Assembly: GCA_021153285.1 (NCBI GenBank)
Contig: JAGKTT010000011.1
Location: 1-64,000 of the forward strand
Length of the DNA: 64,000 nt
Direction of reading: 5' to 3'
Source: Bacteroidia bacterium
Lineage (GTDB): Bacteria > Bacteroidota > Bacteroidia > Bacteroidales > UBA932
The notes beneath the pieces were generated by a model. The model made no database searches. It was not told the origin of the DNA and saw only the letters and a list, made by a program, of their open reading frames with translations. Positions 9,278 through 18,700 of the stretch are shown in pieces (positions within the stretch are counted from its first letter, which is position 1; each line of letters opens with the position of its first letter). Made by a program: the position numbers and the translations under genes.

Positions 9278-11260
9278 ATGGCAGCACTTGAAACAATTCG
9301 TGTCAAGTTCGGAGTCGTGATAACAGTGCTCATCGCAGTAGCGCTGTTGTCTTTCATTATTGACCCGACTACACTTCAGTCAGTATCATCTTCAATGTCA
9401 TCTAAGTATGACGCAGGAGAAATTGACGGCAAATCTATTTCTTATGTAGATTATCAGACAGATGTAGAGAAATTCACTACAATCAACGAGATTATGACCG
9501 GAGCTTCAGCCAGCACTGAGGAGCAGCAGGCTTCTATCAGAAATGCAGCTTGGCAGGCACTTGTAGATAAATATCTCGTTATCAAGAACGCTAACAAGGC
9601 AGGTATTTTCGTTGGTAGCGAAGAGATGAGCGATATCGTTGCAGGTAACATTGATTCACCTGTATTCTCTCAGAATCCTATGTTCCTTGATGCTAACGGT
9701 ACTTTCTCACCTGCAGCAGTAAGCGATTTCCTTTCATACAAGGATACAGATCAGTCAGGTCGTCTTCAGCTTTACTGGAACTATCTTCTCGAGTCTGCAA
9801 AGACTCAGGAGTATTACTCTAAGTACCTTTCTCTCTTCACACAGTCTGATTTCACAAATCCGCTTATGCTTTCTGAGCTTGTAGCCGGTAACAACAATAC
9901 TTTTGATGTAGAGTTCGTTATGGTTCCATTCGGATATGCACAGGATACTACAGTGGTGGTTTCTGACAGCGAGATCAAGGCATATTACAACGCTCATAAG
10001 AAGTTCTATCGTCAGAATGCAAGCAGAGACATCGAGTATGTAGTATTCGAGGTAGTACCTTCTGCAGAGGATATAGCTGAAGCAAATCAGGCTATCATCA
10101 ATGTTTATGATGAGTTTGCTGCAACAGACAATATGAAGGCTTTCCTTCTTGCTAACTCTGACAGAACAATTGATAACCACTGGTATAAGGCTGGTGAACT
10201 TAATACTGTAGCAACTGCTGTCAATGATTATGTATTCTCTGACAATGCTTCAGTTTCTGAGGTCATTTCAAACGGCAATACATTCTATGTAGTACGTGTT
10301 ATGGAGTCAGCAATGGTTCCTGAGCAGGTATATGTGAAGTATGCTCCTGCAAATTCTGAGGATGTTGCTGCAGCTCTTGCTGAGGCAGAGGCTCAGTGGA
10401 TTCCACAGACTCCTGGTTATGAGGATGTTATGACAGCGAAGAAGGGAACTCAGGTGACTGCAAACGGTCTCGTTTTCGAGGTTCTTGATACAAAGGATGC
10501 AGTTCCTATGAAGAGAGTGGCTATTCTTGAGAAGAAGGCTGTAGCAAGCGAGAAGACAAAGAGCGGATTCTATACTCAGGCTAATACATTCGCTTCAAAG
10601 GCTGCCGGCAAGTATGCAAGCTTCCAGAAAGCTCTTGAGGAGGAAGGAGTATATGCACATCCTGTGAACAAGTTGGCTGAGGGTGCTAACCGTCTGGGAT
10701 CTATCGAGAATACAAGAGAGGTTACAAGATGGGCTTTCGAGGCTAAGGTAGGTGATGTTTCAAATATCATCACAGTTGATAACAACTACTTTATCGTTGC
10801 AGCTCTCAAGGGTATCCATAAGGAAGGCTTCACTCCGGTTGAGGAGGTTTCTTCATCTATCAGAAATATTCTTTACACAGAGAAGGCTGGTGAGAAGAAG
10901 GCTGCCGAGATAGCTGAAAAGATCGCAGGTCTTTCAGATATGCAGGCAATCGCTGAGGCTCTTAACACTACAGTAAGTACCAAGGAAGGTGTAGCATTCT
11001 CTGCAATGGGTGCACAGGGACTCGATCCTAAGTTCATAGGTGCTGCTTCAGTAGCTGAGGATGGAAAGATCAATGGTCCTCTTGCAGGAAGCATCGCAGT
11101 GTATGTTTACAAGGTTACAGGCCGTGATACTGGTGCTTTCTTCACTGAGGATGATGCTAAGGCTCAGGATGCTCAGATGGCTCAGTACACCACTCAGATG
11201 GTAGTGCCTACTATGATGGACGATGCTGAGGTTAAGGACAACAGAGCACGCTTCTATTAA
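9278..11260 (+). CDS. Membrane-anchored peptidyl-prolyl isomerase / foldase of the SurA-PpiD type
   Basis: A 660-residue periplasmic chaperone anchored by one N-terminal membrane segment (VVITVLIAVALLSFII, about residues 13-28), with a short positive cytoplasmic end, as in PpiD. Next comes a SurA-like N-terminal domain (GEIDGKSISYVDYQ, then IRNAAWQALVDKYLVIKNANKAGIFV). One or two parvulin-like domains follow; the second contains GDVSNIITVDNNYFIVAALKGIHKEGFTPVEEV near residues 490-525. It probably helps fold outer-membrane proteins. In some relatives I recall a CBS/CorC-type membrane protein gene between lptC and this gene; none is present here. A strong terminator follows. Confidence 0.87.
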   Translation: MAALETIRVKFGVVITVLIAVALLSFIIDPTTLQSVSSSMSSKYDAGEIDGKSISYVDYQTDVEKFTTINEIMTGASASTEEQQASIRNAAWQALVDKYLVIKNANKAGIFVGSEEMSDIVAGNIDSPVFSQNPMFLDANGTFSPAAVSDFLSYKDTDQSGRLQLYWNYLLESAKTQEYYSKYLSLFTQSDFTNPLMLSELVAGNNNTFDVEFVMVPFGYAQDTTVVVSDSEIKAYYNAHKKFYRQNASRDIEYVVFEVVPSAEDIAEANQAIINVYDEFAATDNMKAFLLANSDRTIDNHWYKAGELNTVATAVNDYVFSDNASVSEVISNGNTFYVVRVMESAMVPEQVYVKYAPANSEDVAAALAEAEAQWIPQTPGYEDVMTAKKGTQVTANGLVFEVLDTKDAVPMKRVAILEKKAVASEKTKSGFYTQANTFASKAAGKYASFQKALEEEGVYAHPVNKLAEGANRLGSIENTREVTRWAFEAKVGDVSNIITVDNNYFIVAALKGIHKEGFTPVEEVSSSIRNILYTEKAGEKKAAEIAEKIAGLSDMQAIAEALNTTVSTKEGVAFSAMGAQGLDPKFIGAASVAEDGKINGPLAGSIAVYVYKVTGRDTGAFFTEDDAKAQDAQMAQYTTQMVVPTMMDDAEVKDNRARFY

Positions 11261-11284
11261 TAGATAGAAATACAGATTACATAA

Positions 11285-11318
11285 AGAGCAATTGAATTCG
11301 TTCAGTTGCTCTTTTTTT
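11285..11318 (+). terminator. Intrinsic terminator after the foldase gene
   Basis: A 12-bp stem (AGAGCAATTGAA / TTCAGTTGCTCT, one T-G pair) with a TTCG loop is followed by seven T residues. It starts 24 bases after the stop codon. Confidence 0.88.
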
Positions 11319-11321
11319 ATT

Positions 11322-11329
11322 TATATTTG
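11322..11329 (+). promoter_or_regulatory. -7 element for the thioredoxin-like lipoprotein gene
   Basis: TATATTTG matches TAnnTTTG and lies directly after the terminator, 18 bases before the chosen start codon. The -33 region would overlap the terminator stem. Confidence 0.45.
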
Positions 11330-11347
11330 AGGTTAAATATCGGATTT

Positions 11348-11845
11348 ATGAAGAATATTTGGATAATTGTTCTGGGATTGATTATTTCTTCGTGTATAAA
11401 GGAGGAGCAGGGAGTGGAACTGGTGGTCGGAGACAGACTCCCGGATTTCGAAGTGGTGATGAATGACGGAAGTGTGGTTGATGATGATATTCTTTCTGAG
11501 GGAGTGTCGGTCGTTATGTTTTTTCATACCTCTTGTCCCGATTGTCAGCAGGCGCTGCCCCGTATGCAGCAGATATATGATGAATATATCTCGAAAGGGG
11601 TGTATTTTGCTTTTATAAGCAGGGAAGAAAGTGCGGTGGATATAGAGTCTTATTTTAATGAAAAAGGCCTGAAATTGCCTTATTCGGCCCAGAATGACCG
11701 AAAGGTATATGAACAGTTTGCGCAGACCAGGATTCCACGCATATACATATGTGAAAAGGGCGGAATCATCAGGTATATATTTACCGACGATCCCGTCCCT
11801 ACATATGATTTGCTTAAGTCTTCGCTTGATTCCGTTATACGTTGA
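11348..11845 (+). CDS. TlpA/ResA-like thioredoxin-fold lipoprotein
   Basis: A 165-residue predicted lipoprotein (MKNIWIIVLGLIISSC, lipobox Cys16) with one thioredoxin fold. It shows the AhpC/TSA-Redoxin start GDRLPDFEVVMNDG, the redox motif CPDC in FFHTSCPDCQQALP and the cis-proline region TRIPRIYI. It likely acts as a periplasmic thiol-disulfide reductant. The start at 11348 was chosen because the lipoprotein signal begins there; an upstream ATG at 11306 lies inside the terminator. The last 11 bases overlap the convergent ychF gene. Confidence 0.85.
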   Translation: MKNIWIIVLGLIISSCIKEEQGVELVVGDRLPDFEVVMNDGSVVDDDILSEGVSVVMFFHTSCPDCQQALPRMQQIYDEYISKGVYFAFISREESAVDIESYFNEKGLKLPYSAQNDRKVYEQFAQTRIPRIYICEKGGIIRYIFTDDPVPTYDLLKSSLDSVIR

Positions 11846-12938
11846 AAAGGAAGTGCATAATGTCACCGTCCTGAACGACATATTCCTTTCCTTCCACTCC
11901 GAGCTTACCTGCCGCTCTGCAGGCTGCCTCTGATTTCAGTGTCACGAAGTCTTCGTATTTGATTACCTCTGCACGGATGAATCCCTTTTCGAAGTCTGTA
12001 TGGATCACTCCTGCAGCCTTAGGTGCCTTATCTCCTACGTTGATGGTCCAGGCGCGGCATTCGTCAGCTCCAGCTGTAAAATAAGTGCGGAGATTCAGAA
12101 GCGAGTATGCGCTCTGGATAAGTCTTACAACTCCCGATTCCTCGAGTCCCATTTCTTCAAGGAACATCTGGCGTTCCTCATAGCTTTCGAGTTCTGCAAT
12201 GTCTGACTCGATCTTGGCTGCAATTACAAGGATTTCTGCATCTTCTTCCTTTACTGCTTCGCGTACCTGTTCTACATACTGATTTCCAGACTTAGCAGAT
12301 GCTTCATCCACATTGCAGACATACATAACAGGCTTGTTTGTAAGGAGGAAAAGTTCCTTTGCAAGCTGTTCTTCATCAGCGTTTTCTGGCTTTACAGTAC
12401 GGCAGGATTTTCCTTGTTCGAGGGCTGCCTTGTATCTTGTAAGAAGATCGAAAAGTTTCTTTGCATTCTTGTCTCCACCTGTCTGAGCCTGCTTCTGCAC
12501 CTTTGCGAGGCGGTTTTCCACGGTCTCAAGGTCCTTGAGCTGAAGCTCCAGGTCGATTACTTCCTTATCTCGTACAGGATCTACTGTTCCGTCTACGTGA
12601 ACGATGTTAGGATCATCGAAGCAACGGAGAACGTGAAGAATGGCGTCTGTCTCTCTGATGTTTGCAAGGAACTGATTGCCGAGTCCTTCTCCCTTGCTTG
12701 CTCCCTTTACAAGACCTGCAATGTCCACGATTTCCACAGTGGCAGGAATCACTCTCTTAGGGTTGCAGAGACTTTCCAGTACTTCCAGTCTCTTGTCCGG
12801 TACTATGGTCGAACCTATGTTTGGCTCGATTGTACAGAAAGGGAAGTTTGCGCTCTGGGCCTTACCCGAGCTTACGCAGTTGAACAATGTTGATTTTCCT
12901 ACATTAGGAAGTCCTACGATACCGCATTTAAGTGCCAT
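11835..12938 (-). CDS. ychF: Redox-regulated ribosome-binding ATPase YchF (OLA1)
   Basis: A 367-residue member of the Obg-related translation-factor GTPases that prefers ATP. Visible motifs are G1 GLPNVGKS (about residues 8-15), the G3 region VDIAGLVKGASKGEGLGNQF (about 68-87), the helical insert, NVDEASAKSGNQ at the nucleotide-specificity position (a hydrophobic or modified N-x-x-D, as in YchF) and the C-terminal TGS domain ending VVQDGDIMHFLFNV. Full length. Transcribed toward the thioredoxin-like lipoprotein gene with an 11-base tail overlap. Confidence 0.96.
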   Translation of the reverse strand: MALKCGIVGLPNVGKSTLFNCVSSGKAQSANFPFCTIEPNIGSTIVPDKRLEVLESLCNPKRVIPATVEIVDIAGLVKGASKGEGLGNQFLANIRETDAILHVLRCFDDPNIVHVDGTVDPVRDKEVIDLELQLKDLETVENRLAKVQKQAQTGGDKNAKKLFDLLTRYKAALEQGKSCRTVKPENADEEQLAKELFLLTNKPVMYVCNVDEASAKSGNQYVEQVREAVKEEDAEILVIAAKIESDIAELESYEERQMFLEEMGLEESGVVRLIQSAYSLLNLRTYFTAGADECRAWTINVGDKAPKAAGVIHTDFEKGFIRAEVIKYEDFVTLKSEAACRAAGKLGVEGKEYVVQDGDIMHFLFNV

Positions 12939-12975
12939 ATTCTTCTATTCTTTATATCAATTTCAATTCAGCCGG

Positions 12976-12983
12976 CAAATTTA
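12976..12983 (-). promoter_or_regulatory. -7 element for ychF
   Basis: TAAATTTG on the minus strand, 37 bases upstream of the ychF start. No clear -33 element; the region behind is a pyrimidine-rich run on the plus strand. Confidence 0.45.
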
Positions 12984-13047
12984 CGCCAACTTTTTCTTTT
13001 TCTTTAATTTATTTCTCTTTTTTAGGTCATATTTTTCTCTTTTTTAT

Positions 13048-13827
13048 GGGACTGCCAAGAGGTTCTTTGCCAAATGTGACGCTGTGGCCAAGAGCTTTAT
13101 GTGGATGGGGGACAGGTATGACAGGATGCCTGATGTGATAGGCCTGGCCGAGGTCGAAAATAAGGAAGTACTTGTAAAACTGCTGAAATACACCATATTA
13201 CGTAAATATGATTATAAGATTATCCATTATGATTCCGGAGACAGAAGAGGGATTGATGTGGCTCTTTTGTATAGGGAATCAGTAATGAGTCCGGTCTGTA
13301 TTACATTGAAAACTCCGCATTATGGAGGCAAGAAACTTTCTACCCGTGATATCCTGCACAGCCGGATGCGTCTTCCAGATGGTCGTAATATTGACTTTAT
13401 TGTCAATCACCATCCTTCGAAATTCGGTGGTGAAAGTGTTTCGGAGGGTAGAAGGAAGGCGGCAATGACAGCTTTGAAAGAACTTTGCGATTCAATAGGA
13501 AATGTCAATATTGTGGCAATGGGGGATTTTAATGATTCTCCGGAAGGTGCTGCATTTCAATTGATTGACAACTTTCTGGTCAATGAAGGGATGGATCTGC
13601 ATCGTAAAGGTGAGGGAACAATAAGGTATGAAGGGAGGTGGGAACTGATCGATATGTTCCTGACAGGTCCGGGAGTGGATGCTGAAATGGAAATATGCAG
13701 GATGCCGTTTCATATTGTTCGGGAAAGAAAACATCCGGGGGAGAAGCCTTTCAGAACATATTCAGGGCCTAAGTATATAGGTGGAATCAGCGACCATTTT
13801 CCTATTGTCCTGAAAATCTTCTATTGA
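13048..13827 (+). pseudogene. 5'-truncated endonuclease/exonuclease/phosphatase family protein
   Basis: The reading frame from about 13048 encodes a recognisable endonuclease/exonuclease/phosphatase domain: IGLAEVEN (catalytic Glu), RGIDVALLYR, NHHPSK, MGDFNDSP (catalytic Asp/Asn) and SDHFPIVLKIFY at the end (catalytic Asp-His). Intact relatives begin with a signal peptide and a first strand of the type VxFYNxENLFD, some 60-80 residues earlier. Here that part is absent, and the frame upstream runs through pyrimidine-rich DNA and then antisense to ychF. The first usable ATG is 13099 (MWMGDRYDRMPD), inside the domain, giving 242 residues. The 3' end is clean. I read it as a 5' deletion next to the ychF promoter; expression from a new start is possible but would lack the first catalytic Asn. 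Confidence 0.72.
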
Positions 13828-13835
13828 TGATCACA

Positions 13836-13865
13836 TTGTTTTATTGACGATTATCACTATATTTG
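13836..13865 (+). promoter_or_regulatory. Promoter for galK
   Basis: TTG at 13836-13838, a 19-base spacer and TATATTTG at 13858-13865 fit the Bacteroidota vegetative consensus. The leader to the galK ATG is about 50 bases and contains a short REP-like repeat. Confidence 0.65.
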
Positions 13866-13881
13866 ACATATTTAATGTTTA

Positions 13882-13908
13882 TGTCATTCTGAACGAATTG
13901 AAGAATCT
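13882..13908 (+). repeat. REP-like repeat fragment (TGTCATTCTGA...AGAATCT type)
   Basis: Twenty-seven bases beginning TGTCATTCTGAACGA and ending AAGAATCT share both ends with the repeat at 38191-38226 but lack its middle. It lies in the galK leader. Confidence 0.45.
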
Positions 13909-13923
13909 TATAAAACCGATAAT

Positions 13924-15060
13924 ATGAAAACCAGAATTGCTGAAAAATTCCATACTCTCTTTCAGACTGAGGGTGAGTTCTTTGCGTCTGCAGGACGTAT
14001 CAATCTCATAGGGGAGCATACCGACTACAATGGTGGATTCGTTTTCCCGGGTGCTATTGATAAAGGTATGATCGCTGAGATAAAGCTCAACGGTATGGAC
14101 AGAGTACGTGCATTTGCACTCGATCTGGATGAATACTGTGAATTCGGACTTGAAGAGGAAAATCTTCCTGCACAGAGCTGGGCAAGATATATCTTCGGAG
14201 TATGTCGCGAGATTCAGAAAAGAGGGGGAAAAATCGCTGGATTTGATACTGTTTTCGCAGGTGACGTTCCTCTGGGAGCTGGAATGTCGTCTTCTGCAGC
14301 CCTTGAAAGCACATTTGCCTTTGCACTCAACGAACTTTTCAGTCTTGGAATTGATAAATTTGAGCTTGCCCGCATCGGCCAGAGCACAGAGCATAACTAT
14401 TGTGGAGTGAAATGTGGAATTATGGACCAGTTCGCTTCAGTTTTCGGTAAGGCTGGCAATCTTATGCGTCTGGACTGCCGTTCGATGGAGTTCGAGTACT
14501 TCCCGTTCGATCCTGAGCAGCACGGATATAAGCTTGTTCTCCTGAATTCACTTGTAAAGCACGAACTTGTAGGTTCTCCATATAACGATCGTCGTGCATC
14601 TTGCGAGCGTGTAGCAAAGGTTCTCGGACAGGAATTCCTCCGCGGTGCCACAATGGATCAGCTCGAGGCAGTAAAGGATCAGATTTCAGAGGAAGACTAT
14701 CTCCGCGCACGCTATGTGATCGGTGAGGAAAAGAGAGTCCTTGATGTATGTGAAGCTCTTGGTAAGGGTGATTATGAGACAGTGGGAGCACGTATGTACG
14801 AAACTCACTGGGGAATGTCAAAGGATTATGAGGTGTCTTGTGAGGAACTTGATTTCCTTGCTGAAGTGGCTCAGGAATGCGGTGTTACCGGTTCACGCAT
14901 TATGGGTGGCGGCTTCGGCGGCTGTACCATCAACCTTGTGAAAGCAGAACTCTACGACGCATTCATAACCAAGGCCAAGGCTGCATTTGCAGAGAAATAC
15001 GGTCACGAGCCAGTGGAGATTCCGGTAGTTATCAGTGACGGAGCACGCAGACTGGCATAG
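13924..15060 (+). CDS. galK: Galactokinase
   Basis: Phosphorylates alpha-D-galactose at C1, the entry step of the Leloir pathway. The 378-residue GHMP kinase has the galactokinase signature GRINLIGEHTDYN (about residues 24-36), the ATP-binding loop GAGMSSSAALE (about 117-127), the catalytic-base region CGIMDQFAS (Asp near 167) and the third GHMP motif GGGFGGC (about 328-334). Length and motifs are complete. It has its own promoter and a strong terminator, so it is monocistronic. galM lies 21 kb away in the same direction. Confidence 0.97.
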   Translation: MKTRIAEKFHTLFQTEGEFFASAGRINLIGEHTDYNGGFVFPGAIDKGMIAEIKLNGMDRVRAFALDLDEYCEFGLEEENLPAQSWARYIFGVCREIQKRGGKIAGFDTVFAGDVPLGAGMSSSAALESTFAFALNELFSLGIDKFELARIGQSTEHNYCGVKCGIMDQFASVFGKAGNLMRLDCRSMEFEYFPFDPEQHGYKLVLLNSLVKHELVGSPYNDRRASCERVAKVLGQEFLRGATMDQLEAVKDQISEEDYLRARYVIGEEKRVLDVCEALGKGDYETVGARMYETHWGMSKDYEVSCEELDFLAEVAQECGVTGSRIMGGGFGGCTINLVKAELYDAFITKAKAAFAEKYGHEPVEIPVVISDGARRLA

Positions 15061-15081
15061 GACTGTTTGACATTATAAAAG

Positions 15082-15121
15082 AAATGAGCACGAAATCAAA
15101 TTATATCGTGCTCATTTTTTT
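15082..15121 (+). terminator. Terminator between convergent galK and CpXC genes
   Basis: A 12-bp perfect stem (15082-15093 with 15106-15117, core ATGAGCACGA / TCGTGCTCAT) is followed by a T run on the plus strand. On the minus strand it is followed by TTTCTTTTAT, so it may serve both genes. Confidence 0.85.
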
Positions 15122-15783
15122 TATGCCATCTTTGAGGATAGCCAGGCGGCGTCGATCTTTACAAAACCGTCTTCGGGACGGATCTGTGGATTGCGTTCGA
15201 GGATGCCGGCGCAGTCCTGGTATACGTTCCAGCCGATATTGACTCCGAGCATCTGACCTGAGAGGGCGTACATAAATGTCAGGATTCTCTCTTCACCTTC
15301 TCCTTCGCTGCGGTAGAAGTGGAACTGGGTGGCAAGGAATTCTTCTTTCTGGTCTGCTCCTACGGTTTTCTGAAGCATTTCGAGCTTGGTTACGTATTTG
15401 CACATTTCCAGTACGACATCATTGAGTCCGGCTTCATTTATGAGCACTTTTTCCATAAGTGAGCCCATATCGTTCACGCGGCGCAGTGTATATCCTCCCA
15501 TTGCCTTGGTGTGCATAGTTATGGCGTGCATCTGGGTTTCAGAGATTTCGCCTTCAGGGATAAGCCAGACCATAAGCTTGCCGGCCGGATCGTGGTAAAG
15601 GGTCTCGTATCGGGCGAGATTGACCTGGCCGCAGTGAGGGCATTCCCAAAGGAAGAGGGAACCATCTGCCACTTTGGCCTTAAGTTCTGGATTTTCGGAG
15701 ATATTGATGCTTCTATATACGGTTACTTTGTGCTGCTGTCCGCATTTGGTGCAGGGAGCCAGTGCTTCATTTACGATGGACAT
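15121..15783 (-). CDS. CpXC domain protein, function unknown
   Basis: A 220-residue soluble protein with two zinc-knuckle-like pairs near the N-terminus: CTKCG (about residues 11-15) and CPHCG (about 48-52). They bracket a short beta segment, which is the pattern of the CpXC domain family. The rest is mixed alpha/beta with a weakly conserved VNDMGSLMEKVLINEAGLND segment. No signal peptide is present, so it is cytoplasmic. It starts 11 bases after the large barrel/propeller protein gene and is probably cotranscribed. Role unknown. Confidence 0.8.
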   Translation of the reverse strand: MSIVNEALAPCTKCGQQHKVTVYRSINISENPELKAKVADGSLFLWECPHCGQVNLARYETLYHDPAGKLMVWLIPEGEISETQMHAITMHTKAMGGYTLRRVNDMGSLMEKVLINEAGLNDVVLEMCKYVTKLEMLQKTVGADQKEEFLATQFHFYRSEGEGEERILTFMYALSGQMLGVNIGWNVYQDCAGILERNPQIRPEDGFVKIDAAWLSSKMA

Positions 15784-15794
15784 ATTGTATTGTT

Positions 15795-18700
15795 TTAGAA
15801 TGATACATTGAATGTAGGGCCGATGTGGAATCGGTCGAGGGTGATGCCGCTGTCAGTGGCGATGCTGTTCCAGGCCGGACCGCCGTTGTATGACATTGTC
15901 ACTCCGAACGAGCAAGGCCAGCCGAATCTTAGGATACTGTGCATATCGAGTATGATGTTACCTCCGACGGAGAAAAGTCCTTTGTCTGCGATAAAAGAGT
16001 AGTCGAAATGTGGACTGACTACGAGTCTTTTTATGGCGAAGAACGGACCTCCGATGGAGAGGTCACCGATGAATATAGGCACGGCGTAATCAAGAGTTAT
16101 CTTGGTTATATTGGAGTTTCTGATGGAAATCCAGCTGGCAAGGGAGGTGTTGGATGAAAGACCGCGCGGAAGGACGCTGACGATCGGCTGTCCGAATACG
16201 GCGTCTGAGCGGAGTTTCTGCTGTGTCATCAATGTAAGCTTGAGGCCCTGTTCCTCAAGGATTCCCGGCACATAACCATAGAGGTAGAAATATCCCATAG
16301 GAGACAGATAGAGGCTGCTTTCCAGGCTGCCGGATGCTCCGATTTCGGCTCCTATTCCCCATTTCGGATATACTGCGGAACTTGCTGTACCGAGCATTGT
16401 ATAACCTCTGAGAGAGCCGGTCAGGCTGTGCCTGAATGTATTCTTGCCTGCTGTATGGCTGATGAATACAGGATTGTATCCGGAAGTGTATTTTCCGTCT
16501 TGTCCGAGAATGCCCTGCTCTTCCATCTTCATTACGGCAAGACCGGTATTGAACTTGTCGTTTCCTATCCTGTAGGTGAGTTTTGGAATAAGTCCTTTGT
16601 ACCATCCTCCTGATGAGAAATTGAAAGGAATGTATGTGGAGAGGATACCTTCGATGTAAGGAGTTGAAAGCTCACGTGAGGATACTTCCATAGAGGCTTT
16701 TCCGTCAGGGAAGATATAGGCGTAGGCATTGTATTGACGTGCCGCTCTATCGTTGAAATTGACTCTAGCTTCAATGATGGGATAAAATCCTGAATATGTG
16801 AATCTTGCGTGTCCGGAATGTCTCCATTTTGCAGGATTGTACGGGTCTTTATGGGCTGAGTAACCGATTTCTCCGACTGCAGTGGAGAGCCTGTTCTGGA
16901 ATATGCCGGTGGCTCCCAGGGATGCAGCCTGCCATATCTGGTCGAATGACATATTCATAATGTTATCGACGTTCACATATACAGGAGCCCAGGAGTGGAG
17001 ATTGAATGCGTTCCGGAACTTTCCATATCTCTGAGGATCAGAAACTGTCACTTTCTTATCGGTTTCCGCCTCTTTTTCCAGAGCAATAGCCTTTTCCTGA
17101 GCGGTAACTGCTTCAGCAATATGGTAATGATGAATATCGCTGAAATTGACGGACCGGTTCATAAGAGAATCTACAGGAGTACGGTAAATCTTTTTTCCGT
17201 CCAGGGCCTGAGATGAGTAATATAGCCAGTCACCCTTGTATTGGAAATCCTCTGCTCCGTAGCGTGTGGATGTTTTCTGGGTGAGATTTCCTGTAGATGG
17301 GTCCAGATGATAAAGTTCATTGACTCCTGTTCTGTCGCAAGTGAATATGAGCTCATCATTCCACACATAAAAGTCCTTTATCTTTACAGGTTGTGGAGCA
17401 AGTATGGTTTCCCAATCGCTTGTGCGGTAGATTCCGTAACCATTGTCCGAAATGGCAGTGGCGTATATGTCTTCGCCGATCCATACGGATTCCAGAAGCT
17501 GAAGACTGTCCGGTGCCTGGATACTTTGTATTGTCTTTCCTGTGTTGCTGTCTATTATCTCAATGAATGATTTTCCGTTCTGCTGGTATCTTGTGGCTGA
17601 AATCCTTGAATCAGACAGTGCCGGGTTATACAGAAGAGCCGGGTTTCTGACAGTCCTCTTTCTTCCGGAACCTTCTTCTATGTATCTGATCCTGGATTTT
17701 GTCTGGAGGCTCCAGCGCTCGTCAGTGCTGGTTTCGCTCCAGTAAAGACGTTTCGATGAAGGATCCCATTGCATCCTGCCGGCATCTGATGCGAAACTGC
17801 TGATTCTAGTTTCCTTTCCGGTGCTGTCGATACGTACCAGGACAGGAGTGTTTATATGGCCTTTCTTGATGGCGTAAATCTCATTTCCTGCAATAGTATT
17901 GTTCTTATATTCTGTGTAGAATCGTGTGTCTGCACTTACTTGTTCGGAAGGAATGTATGGCTTTCTGGCATCTGCATCGGCCTTCCATAGGGTGTACATT
18001 GTGTCGCAGACTTCCTTGAAGGCGTCATTGAACTTTTTCCCTGTCAGTTTTTCAGCGGTTCTGCGGAATGCAAGCAGGCTGTAAGGACGGCTTGCAGCGA
18101 GATTATATGCAGCATTCATATATTCCGGACAATCATAGAGATATCGGAATCCTCCGATGGTAAGATAACCGAGTGAATAATAATTCGGAGCATTGTTCAC
18201 CTGGGATACGAATCTCCATCTGTTCCAGTTTCGGAAGTCTCCGTTATCAAATGCGACCCAGTAATAGTTAAGGAAATCAGCTGTCCTTCCTCTTCCGGAA
18301 GAAGTCCAGGCTGTTTCCGTAATTACTGCATCACCTTCCATATTGGAAATACCGGGATATACCAATGATACCAGTATGTTCCACATCTCACCGAATACCC
18401 AGGTGAATGGTTTCTGTGTCCGAGTCATTCCGAACTGCATCTGTGTGACGTGACGTGATTCGTGTACGGAAAGCATTGTGCTCCAAGGCATAGGTTCAGG
18501 ATCATATGCGGATGGAAGAGTGAAAAGATCCATTCTCTTCGGAGCCCAGGCAACGGATCCGTTGGCTGCATTGTAAGCGTGCATAACCACGGGCATTTTC
18601 CTGCCGTCACACTGGCCTGAAATATAGCCGGTGGTCAATGAGACTGGTATTCGGAATTTCTCTATCTTTTCGGCATATACTCTGGCAAGAGAGTCCGTTC

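Noticed and set aside
11306..11347. Upstream start for the thioredoxin-like lipoprotein
   Set aside because: It would begin inside the terminator stem and put 14 residues before the lipoprotein signal.
12676..13047. Extension of the endonuclease relic upstream through the ychF region
   Set aside because: This part of the frame is antisense to ychF and then a poly-pyrimidine tract; no homology to the family N-terminus.
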